From Rhizobium aethiopicum (lineage in GTDB: Bacteria > Pseudomonadota > Alphaproteobacteria > Rhizobiales > Rhizobiaceae), in assembly GCF_014197535.1 (NCBI RefSeq), contig NZ_JACIFV010000036.1, positions 1-44,678 on the forward strand: a stretch of 44,678 nt of DNA. Reading direction: 5' to 3'. The position numbers and the translations under genes were made by a program. The stretch's first letter is position 1, and the number at the start of each line of letters is the position of its first letter. Under the pieces are notes generated by a model, which searched no databases, was not told the origin of the DNA, and saw nothing but the letters and a program-made list of their open reading frames with translations. This document shows, in pieces, positions 38,646 through 44,678 of this stretch.

Positions 38646-40067
38646 TCAATTCATCGCCAGCGTCCAAAGCATGCCTGCGATCGCACAGCCGAAGAGCGTC
38701 GCAATAACTGAGGTCTTGAAGCGGAAGAGTGCGATGGCGGCGGCGGCGGAGAGCGCGATTGCCGCCGGTACGGCAGATTGCAGCTCGGGAATATCGAGCT
38801 GCAGGTTGCCGAAACTGACCTGCGCGACTTCGGCAAACAGCGTGTGCAGCCCGAACCAGATGGCGAGGTTGAGAATGACCCCAACCACCGCCGCCGTGAT
38901 CGCCGACATTGCCCCGGCAAGCGCCACATTGCCGCGCAGCTTTTCGATGAAGGGCGCACCAAGGAATATCCAAAGGAAACAGGGCACGAAGGTTACCCAT
39001 GTCGTCAGGATCGCGGCAAGGGTGGCGGCAAGCATCGGATCGAGCGAGCCTGGATTGCGAAAGGCGGCCATAAAGCCGACGAACTGGAGCACCATGATCA
39101 GCGGCCCCGGCGTGGTCTCGGCCATGCCGAGACCGTCCAGCATCTCGCCGGGTTTCAGCCAGCCGAAATGCTGCACGGCCTGCTGCGCGACGTAGGCGAG
39201 CGCGGCATAGGCGCCGCCGAAGGTGACGACCGCCATCTTGCTGAAGAAGAGGCCGATCTGGCTGAAGACGTCACCTGGTCCGAAGAACGTGTAAAGGGCG
39301 GCGACCGGCACCAGCCAGAGGGCGAGCAGTATAGCCGATATGCGCAGCGACCAGGCGAGGTTGGGGCGCGCATGCGCCGGAATACCCTCGCCCAGCGCCG
39401 ATTCGGCATCCGACAGCACCGCGCCGCTTGCGGCCTTGTGGCCGCCGCCCGCCTTGAAGGCGTCGAGGCCGAGCCTGCCGCCGAAGAAGCCAATAATTCC
39501 CGCGGCCAGCACAATCAGCGGGAACGGCACGTGGAAGAAGAAGATGGCGACGAAGGCTGCGGCCGCGACGGCAAGCATGACGCGGTTCCTCAGCGCCCGG
39601 CTGCCGATGCGGATGACGGCCTGCACGACGACCGCCAGGACAGCCGCCTTCAGGCCGAAGAATAGGCCGGCGACGATGCCGATGCTGCCGTAAGCCGCGT
39701 AGATATAGCTGAGGCCGAGGATCGACAGGAAGCCCGGCAGCACGAAGAGCACGCCGGCGACGAGACCGCCCAATGTGCGATGCATCAGCCAGCCGATATA
39801 GACGGCGAGCTGCTGGGCCTCGGGCCCAGGAAGCAGCATGCAATAATTCAGGGCATGCAGAAAGCGGTGCTCGCCGATCCATCGTTTTTCGTCGACGATG
39901 ATCCGGTGCATGACGGCGATCTGGCCGGCCGGGCCACCGAAGCTCAAGGCGGCGACGCGCAGCCACACCCGGAAGGCCTCCCCGAACGAAACGCCGTGGT
40001 GATGCCCCTCGCCCGCGTCCTTCTTGCCCGCCTGTCCGGCGGGCGCATTCTCCGTCATATCGACCAT
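38646..40067 (-). CDS. chrA: Chromate efflux transporter ChrA
   Basis: The 473-residue protein has two CHR domains. The first has VWLRVAALSFGGPAGQIAVM and LPGPEAQQLAVYIGWLM; the second has KMAVVTFGGAYAALAYVAQQ and ETTPGPLIMVLQFVGF. A bi-domain (LCHR) layout with about 10-12 helices is typical. It exports chromate (CrO4 2-) from the cytoplasm. A His-rich N-terminus (GEGHHHGVSF) is notable. ATG 40067 starts one base after the chrB stop, so the two genes are co-translated. It converges with the CorC gene. Confidence 0.92.
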   Translation of the reverse strand: MVDMTENAPAGQAGKKDAGEGHHHGVSFGEAFRVWLRVAALSFGGPAGQIAVMHRIIVDEKRWIGEHRFLHALNYCMLLPGPEAQQLAVYIGWLMHRTLGGLVAGVLFVLPGFLSILGLSYIYAAYGSIGIVAGLFFGLKAAVLAVVVQAVIRIGSRALRNRVMLAVAAAAFVAIFFFHVPFPLIVLAAGIIGFFGGRLGLDAFKAGGGHKAASGAVLSDAESALGEGIPAHARPNLAWSLRISAILLALWLVPVAALYTFFGPGDVFSQIGLFFSKMAVVTFGGAYAALAYVAQQAVQHFGWLKPGEMLDGLGMAETTPGPLIMVLQFVGFMAAFRNPGSLDPMLAATLAAILTTWVTFVPCFLWIFLGAPFIEKLRGNVALAGAMSAITAAVVGVILNLAIWFGLHTLFAEVAQVSFGNLQLDIPELQSAVPAAIALSAAAAIALFRFKTSVIATLFGCAIAGMLWTLAMN

Positions 40068-40068
40068 C

Positions 40069-40884
40069 TCATGCCCTCTTTTTCGGCGCGGGCCAGTTGT
40101 GGGTCTCTTCGGTCGCATCGCGGCACCAACGGAAGAAGGCATCGTAGAGAAGCATTCCGGCCTCGAGCTGCTCCAGATCGTCGGAATACATTCTGGAGAG
40201 GCCGAGGGAGGCGGCAAGGAGACCGGACGCCTCGGGTGCGAGATCGAGCCTGGCCGTATCCGCCGCCCTGACGATCTGCGCCAGGCGCAAGAGCGGTTCG
40301 GACGCCAACCCGAACTCCTCGACCATCACGTCGAAGGTGCAGAGCTCGCCGCGATGGCTCCAGAACACGTCCTCGATGTCGAAGGGCGCAGCCCCGAAGC
40401 GCTCGCCGACGGCGACAACCTCAGGCGCCGGCACGAACAGGAAGACGGCATTCGGATCGACGAAGCGCCGGATCAGCCAGGGACAGGCGATGCGGTCGAT
40501 CTTCGGCCGCGCCCTGGTCACCCAGACGGTGCGTCCCTGCGCGTCGCGGCGCGGCAGCTTTGCCTCGGGCACCGCTGGTCCGGCCGCGGCCCAGGCTTCG
40601 AAGCCACCCTCGAGGCTTTCCGCCTCAATTCCCGCATGCCTGAGATAGGCGGCGACACCATGGCTGAGTTTGGCTCCCCTGTGGCAGACCACGACGACGG
40701 CATCGGCATCGATGCTATCGGCCCAGGACGCAACCTCGGCGTGCTCGCGCCGGATCGAACCCGGCACCAGGCGCGGATCGAGCGCAAAATCCTCGTCCGT
40801 GCGGACGTCGATGATGCAAGGCGCCCCAGGAGTTCCGATGAGCCGGCTGAGCTTGTCGGGAGATATTTCGAGAAATGACGGCAT
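40069..40884 (-). CDS. chrB: Chromate resistance protein ChrB with N-terminal rhodanese domain
   Basis: The 271-residue protein has a rhodanese domain at residues 1-110. It includes SRLIGTPGAPCIIDVRTDED, EVASWADSIDADAVVVVCHR (catalytic-type CHRG loop) and GIEAESLEGGFEAW. The ChrB C-terminal domain (about 118-265) has WVTRARPKIDRIACPWLIRR and FDIEDVFWSHRGELCTFDVM. ChrB proteins regulate or support ChrA; the rhodanese domain may link to sulfur or to anion binding. ATG 40884 has GGAGGG 7 nt upstream. It is the first gene of the chrB-chrA operon. Confidence 0.9.
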   Translation of the reverse strand: MPSFLEISPDKLSRLIGTPGAPCIIDVRTDEDFALDPRLVPGSIRREHAEVASWADSIDADAVVVVCHRGAKLSHGVAAYLRHAGIEAESLEGGFEAWAAAGPAVPEAKLPRRDAQGRTVWVTRARPKIDRIACPWLIRRFVDPNAVFLFVPAPEVVAVGERFGAAPFDIEDVFWSHRGELCTFDVMVEEFGLASEPLLRLAQIVRAADTARLDLAPEASGLLAASLGLSRMYSDDLEQLEAGMLLYDAFFRWCRDATEETHNWPAPKKRA

Positions 40885-41129
40885 GACGCGTCCCTCCGTT
40901 GATCGGTTTTACCGGACGCGATTCTTCAGCATGTCGCCTCGTGGGGTGATCGCAGCCCCAGACCCAAAGCATTGGCAAAGACACCCCGCCCTGTCAAGGA
41001 CAACGCTTCCGCTGCGGTTGTTTCCGTCTATACGGCGGCTGTGCCGTGCATATGACAGCCGAAGATCTCTTCGGGTGTCATCCTCCGCAATGCCTTTCGC
41101 TTGCCGCTCAAGGCGTTCGTCGCTAGCGC

Positions 41130-41332
41130 TCCTCACCCCCTCATCTGCCTGCCGGCATCTTCTCCCCGCTGGGGAGAAGGGGATGAGCCGCACGGTGGCC
41201 AAATCTACCGCAAACGTCGCAATTGGAGCGAGGCGCCACCACGAGCCCCTTCTGCCCAGCGGGGGTCCGAAGGACGGGTCGAGACCAGTGGCTCGACCCC
41301 GGTCGATGCCGGCAGGCAGATGAGGGGGCTAC
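41130..41332. repeat. Intergenic inverted-repeat mosaic element, type 2 copy B
   Basis: The left end 'ctcaccccctcatctgcctg' with 'ccggcatcttctccccgctg' pairs with the right end 'gatgccggcaggcagatgag'. It matches 25905-26064 with an inserted segment on the right side. The remainder of 40885-41517 shows no gene. Confidence 0.7.
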
Positions 41333-41517
41333 ACGGCACATCTTTCATTGCCTGCAAAGGGCAACAATGCCAGGTGTGTCTGTACAGGAGTATACCACCG
41401 ACGCTTCGGAAACCCCTCCAGCCCCAAAAACCACGCCAATACAAACGCTTCGGCCCCGGAATGGAACAAAAGTCCCACTCATCCATTTCTTCCCTTACCG
41501 AAAGAGGAGAAAGTACC

Positions 41518-41832
41518 ATGACGTACGACCCCAATAATCCCAACGATCCGAATCGCCCGCTGAACCCGAACCTGGACCTGCGCACGACGCCGCCGGCGCG
41601 CAGCAGCAATACGTGGGTTGTTTGGGTTGCTGCATTGGCCGTGATCGCTGTTGCTGCATTCGCCTATTCGCAGTGGAGCAGCACATCTCCCGGCACTTCG
41701 CCGGATACGACAGCCTCCACGACCCAGTCCGAGCCGGCCCCGGCTAAACCGATCGCTCCGACCGATAACAGCGCAACGCCTGCTCCGGCACCTGCACCGG
41801 CCACCCCGCCGGCCGCTCCTGCCCAGCAGTAA
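41518..41832 (+). CDS. Small single-helix membrane protein with Pro/Ala/Thr-rich tail
   Basis: The 104-residue protein has a polar Asn/Pro-rich head (MTYDPNNPNDPNRPLNPNLD), one membrane helix (NTWVVWVAALAVIAVAAFAY) and a low-complexity tail rich in Pro, Ala and Thr (TPAPAPAPATPPAAPAQQ). The tail should be outside the inner membrane. ATG 41518 has AGAGGAG upstream; the frame is open further 5' through repeat DNA that is not coding. I recognise no family; it resembles small hypothetical proteins common in rhizobia. A hairpin follows 33 bp after the stop. Confidence 0.6.
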   Translation: MTYDPNNPNDPNRPLNPNLDLRTTPPARSSNTWVVWVAALAVIAVAAFAYSQWSSTSPGTSPDTTASTTQSEPAPAKPIAPTDNSATPAPAPAPATPPAAPAQQ

Positions 41833-41864
41833 CCGCTCCGGTCGTAAGAAGCCGCGCTAGATGC

Positions 41865-41898
41865 CTCCTTGGCGCATCCTGCAGGACACGCCAAGGAG
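41865..41898. terminator. 10-bp stem hairpin after the small membrane protein gene
   Basis: CTCCTTGGCG-catcctgcaggaca-CGCCAAGGAG is a perfect 10-bp stem, 33 bp after the stop. It has no T-tract, so it is at best a weak terminator or a processing hairpin. Confidence 0.4.
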
Positions 41899-42027
41899 GA
41901 TCTATGCATTGAATAGCGTAAGATACTGGGGCGACCCTAACCTCAAAGTCGAGATCGGCACCAGCTTCTTTTCTACGGCCAGCCCTTGAATAACCGCAAT
42001 CGGCACTTATTTAGAGATTATTAAATT

Positions 42028-42116
42028 TGTCTCTGACGGCTGACCACGGATGTACTGGCAGCCGTCATTGAGACAGATCGAGGAAGGTCGGTGCGAGTTT
42101 CGCCCGGCCTTTTTTC
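42028..42116 (+). ncRNA. Candidate small RNA with strong terminator
   Basis: The 196 bp after the last gene leads into an AT-rich promoter-like stretch (ttatttagagattattaaat, 42008-42027). It is followed by a perfect 9-bp stem, TGACGGCTG (42034-42042) pairing with CAGCCGTCA (42059-42067). A single-stranded gap and the terminator at 42085-42115 follow. The layout is that of a bacterial sRNA of about 85 nt. No protein start is seen here and no family is recognised. Confidence 0.5.
42085..42115 (+). terminator. Strong Rho-independent terminator
   Basis: GGTCGG-TGCGA-gtt-TCGC-CCGGCC folds into a long stem (42086-42109) followed by six T (42110-42115). It is 253 bp beyond the nearest gene on this strand. 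Confidence 0.85.
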
Positions 42117-42180
42117 TTGGTCTATCGGGGAAGACCGAGCGATTTCACGGTCGCCGCGTGAAGCGGAACCTGCAGCCCGA

Positions 42181-42483
42181 TTAATTGGGAATTCTATTGT
42201 AGAAGGATTGCGGATCGTACACGCACTCGTAGTCGAGAACGCACATGTTCCCGTCTCCATCCCTCACCGTTGCAGTGTCGTACTTGTCACCCAGGTTGCA
42301 TCGGGCCGGCGGATAACGGAAGCTGCGACCGCCGATGCCCATACGCACGAAAACGGCTTTGTCCTTACGGATGATTTGCGCAAGCTCCTTGCAGCTGTGA
42401 TCCCTGGCATTGACCTCTACCGCCTCGACGGCAAGGGCTGCGGACGGAAACAACAGGGCAAAAGCCAAGAAGACGCTTTTCAT
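42181..42483 (-). CDS. Small secreted four-cysteine protein, paralogue A
   Basis: The 100-residue protein has a signal peptide (MKSVFLAFALLFPSAALA) and a mature part of about 80 residues. Four cysteines lie in DHSCKEL, PPARCNLGDK, GNMCVLDY and ECVYDP, likely two disulphides. Key blocks are KELAQIIRKDKAVFVRMGIG, GGRSFRYPPARC and CVLDYECVYDP. The next gene upstream (42573-42869) is a close paralogue with the same cysteine plan, so this is a tandem duplication. ATG 42483 starts the signal peptide. Function is unknown; secreted or periplasmic location is inferred. Confidence 0.75.
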   Translation of the reverse strand: MKSVFLAFALLFPSAALAVEAVEVNARDHSCKELAQIIRKDKAVFVRMGIGGRSFRYPPARCNLGDKYDTATVRDGDGNMCVLDYECVYDPQSFYNRIPN

Positions 42484-42572
42484 GGAAACTCCTGAATGTG
42501 AGATCGTGATGAACGGCAGAAACGTGAGCGGTTTTGGATGATATCCCACGCAACTGAGAACGAATTCTGATT

Positions 42573-42869
42573 TCAGGGAAAATTATAGGGCGACGCCGGG
42601 TCGAACACGCAGGCATAGTCCAGAACGCAAGGCCTCCCCCCGGCATCGCGAACGCTTGTGGTGCTGCGCTTGTCGCCCATGCCACACTGTGCCGGCGGGT
42701 AGCGGAAGCTGCGGCCACCGAAACCGACACGGACAAAGACCTTCTTGTTCTGCCGGATGATCTGCGCAAGCTTGCTGCAGCTGTGGTCCCCCGCTCTGAC
42801 CTCCATTGCGCTGGCGGCAAAGGCGGGCAGCGGCAAGGATAAAGCCACGACGAAGATGACGGTTCTCAT
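42573..42869 (-). CDS. Small secreted four-cysteine protein, paralogue B
   Basis: The 98-residue protein has a signal peptide (MRTVIFVVALSLPLPAFA) and the same plan as paralogue A. Shared blocks are DHSCSKLAQIIRQNKKVFVR, GGRSFRYPPAQCGMGDK, and PCVLDYACVFDP. The four cysteines are conserved, and the tails read DPASPYNFP and DPQSFYNRIPN. ATG 42869 has GGGAGGG-like (gggaggggtcc) upstream. The two genes are 89 bp apart on the same strand. No family is recognised. The region 42870-42997 shows no gene. Confidence 0.78.
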   Translation of the reverse strand: MRTVIFVVALSLPLPAFAASAMEVRAGDHSCSKLAQIIRQNKKVFVRVGFGGRSFRYPPAQCGMGDKRSTTSVRDAGGRPCVLDYACVFDPASPYNFP

Positions 42870-42997
42870 GGACCCCTCCCGTTAACGAGGGAGAGATAGG
42901 GTGCGCAGGTCGACGCAGCCAGTCATGCCGAAACATGCCGCCGGCCTCGAAACGAGACCATGCCCTGACGCGATTCAATCAATCCTATCAAGAGATT

Positions 42998-43073
<76 letters not shown>

Positions 43074-43290
43074 GTTCGCGCTTGGCTGCGCGGTGTGACG
43101 GGGCGTATAAACAGGATCGGCAGGCTTGTCCAGCGCATCAGCGAAAATTCTTTGGTTAATCTCAAAGATTTTTCCGCAGTGCCGAAATGCGGCGCACAAT
43201 CCTGAAATCGGAATCGATCTTCGAGAGGGATGACGCGCCAATTCGAGATGATAGAGCGTCCCGCCTGCCGGAGCGCGGCGCTCGCATAGC

Positions 43291-44202
43291 TCAAAGATCG
43301 AGTGTGCCACTCGCCAGCCGCACCGCCTGGCCGCCGATCCGTGCGTTGGAAATCGTTCCGCCCTCAACATCGATATGCAGGTGGATGAAGGACGGACGGC
43401 CCATCTCGACGCCCTGCTCGATCATGATCGGATGGTGCCCGTCCGTCAGCCGGTCAAAATGGCGGATTGCGCCGGAGAGCGCGGCCGCCGCCGCGCCGGT
43501 GGCCGGATCCTCGACGATGCCCATACCGCTGGCAAACATGCGCGCATGGAACTTCGCCACGTGATTGACGCCGCCGCGGCAATAGACATAGGCCGAGGCA
43601 AGCGCGCCATCGGCGAAGGGCACGATCTTTTCCCAAAGCTGCGGATCGAATTCCACCCGCTGCGCCGTGCCGACATCGTGCACCGGAATGAGCAGAAACG
43701 GAACGCCGGCGCTCCAGACCGAGGGGACGTGATTTTCGAAGCCGATTTCGGTGACCTTCAACGACAGCGCATCGGCAATACCGAGCTTGTCGAGCGGCAT
43801 GACCGCCTGCTGCGATTTTCGCGGCAGGTCAAATTCGGCAAAACTCGCCTCACCTTCTCGCAGCCGCACCGCGCACCGCACCGGCCCGACATTTTCCTCG
43901 AGCACCGTAACGAGATCGAGCGCCGCTGCGCCGTGAGCCCGCTCGGCCAACGCCACCGCCGTGCCGACCGTGGGATGACCGGCAAAGGGCAGCTCGCGGC
44001 CCGGCGTGAAGATTCTGAGCTTCGCCGCATAGGCGGGATTGGTCGAAGGCTGCACGAAAACCGTCTCGGAGAGATTGATCTCTCGGGTGATCGCCTGCAT
44101 CGCCTCGTCGCTGAGATTGTCGCCGTCGAAAACCACCGCCAGCGGGTTGCCCGCAAGCTTTCGATCGGTGAACACGTCATAGACGCTGTAGCTTCGCGCC
44201 AC
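43291..44202 (-). CDS. PhzF-family isomerase/epimerase-like protein
   Basis: The 303-residue protein starts YSVYDVFTDRKLAGNPLAVV, with the conserved Glu of NLSETVFVQPS near residue 46. It carries the PhzF marks LPFAGHPTVGTAVALAE, MGIVEDPATGAAAAALSGAI and a C-terminal IEQGVEMGRPSFIHLHIDVE. The family isomerises or epimerises diverse substrates, including in phenazine synthesis; most copies have unknown substrates and I do not infer phenazine here. The start is ATG 44202. It is a single-gene unit, with tRNA-Lys 218 bp beyond its 3' end. Confidence 0.9.
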   Translation of the reverse strand: MARSYSVYDVFTDRKLAGNPLAVVFDGDNLSDEAMQAITREINLSETVFVQPSTNPAYAAKLRIFTPGRELPFAGHPTVGTAVALAERAHGAAALDLVTVLEENVGPVRCAVRLREGEASFAEFDLPRKSQQAVMPLDKLGIADALSLKVTEIGFENHVPSVWSAGVPFLLIPVHDVGTAQRVEFDPQLWEKIVPFADGALASAYVYCRGGVNHVAKFHARMFASGMGIVEDPATGAAAAALSGAIRHFDRLTDGHHPIMIEQGVEMGRPSFIHLHIDVEGGTISNARIGGQAVRLASGTLDL

Positions 44203-44387
44203 ATCGGCCTCCTTGAATCGATCTTCGCGCCGCCAACCTGCCCGACCATGCGACCGAGTGCAAGGCGCTAACTCGGGTAAGAACCACCCGTCTCCGGCAC
44301 GAGACGTCGGCAGTCCGCAATTTACGCGGGATCCTTAATGAAAATCGATTTTTTGTTTTTCTGCGAGGCGGGGTTGGATGGATGCAG

Positions 44388-44610
44388 GAAGCAATGCCAG
44401 GGCGTGTCCTTCGAGGCTCCGGCCCTTGGCCTGCGCGTCAGGATGAGGAACGTTGGCCGCGACCTCTCTCCGACCTCATCCTAAGGTGCCCCGAAGGGGC
44501 CTCGAAGGACGAGGTCGGCCACCGGCGCCAATGGATGCTAGAAGCAATGCTGGAGCGCGTCCTTCGAGGCTCCGGCCTTTGGCCTACGCGCCTCAGAGCC
44601 TGTGAATGTT
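44388..44610. repeat. Cluster of palindromic intergenic repeats (three arms)
   Basis: Arms are 'cgtgtccttcgaggctccgg' (44402), 'ctcatcctaaggtgccccga' with 'aggggcctcgaaggacgagg' (44475) and 'cgcgtccttcgaggctccgg' (44557). They belong to the same family as 10836-10975 and 23462-23520. The rest of 44203-44678 shows no gene. Confidence 0.65.
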
Positions 44611-44678
44611 TTGTGGCGGCGGCGATTGGATTGTGATTCTGTGGGTCGTTGATTTGCGTGGGGGATGATGGTGGGCGA

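Noticed and set aside
41101..41517. 5' extension of the small membrane protein frame
   Set aside because: It runs through a mosaic repeat; ATG 41518 has a strong ribosome site.
43291..44202. PhzF gene as part of a phenazine cluster
   Set aside because: No other phenazine genes are present and most PhzF-family proteins have other substrates.

Overview
This 44.7 kb chromosomal window is GC-rich and reads as a fast-growing Rhizobium of the R. leguminosarum/etli type. The evidence is the gene families, the divergent znuA / znuCB-zur locus with rhizobial Zur boxes, a type II lumazine synthase (ribH2) behind an FMN riboswitch, TTAA-N7-TTAA motifs of the CtrA type, and many intergenic palindromic mosaic repeats. 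Species assignment is inference. No rRNA operon, prophage, CRISPR array or plasmid origin was seen.

Layout. 1-93 is the 3' end of an IS110-type transposase cut by the window edge. 182-3315 is a redox-type cluster: a beta-propeller gene and an HTH/TPR-like regulator run leftward, and a DUF899 thioredoxin-fold gene with a small membrane protein runs rightward. 3665-7731 holds a flavin monooxygenase, a LysR regulator and an ArsR-MFS operon with a 14-bp-periodic operator array. 7874-14064 holds a class III cyclase, small secreted or hypothetical genes, an SRPBCC protein, riboswitch-ribH2, a VOC protein and a DUF1194 von Willebrand protein.

14140-20508 is the most unusual block. A DUF5706 (Pycsar effector, PycTM-like) membrane protein is divergent from a two-gene operon. 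That operon encodes a FecR-TPR-outer-membrane-barrel fusion and a CHASE2-class III cyclase, suggesting an envelope-to-cytoplasm cyclic-nucleotide signalling unit.

20565-28549 is housekeeping and accessory metabolism: TetR with a DUF308 protein, an epimerase-like protein, a nucleotidyltransferase, an FAH protein, gamma carbonic anhydrase, an ICMT-like protein and SnoaL. A putative small RNA lies just upstream of the nucleotidyltransferase. 28612-30851 pairs a periplasmic transglutaminase-like cysteine protease with a long secreted collagen-like Gly-X-Y repeat protein behind CtrA-like sites.

31086-35906 is a zinc-homeostasis regulon: zur, znuB and znuC divergent from znuA, then a Zur-boxed COG0523 GTPase with a translationally coupled CxCxxC micro-ORF. 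36195-40884 holds an RcnB-like gene with a start-proximal frameshift, a VOC protein, a CorC-type protein and a chrB-chrA chromate resistance pair. 41518-44678 holds a Pro/Ala-rich membrane protein, a candidate small RNA with a strong terminator, tandem four-cysteine secreted paralogues, tRNA-Lys(CTT), a PhzF protein and terminal palindromic repeats.
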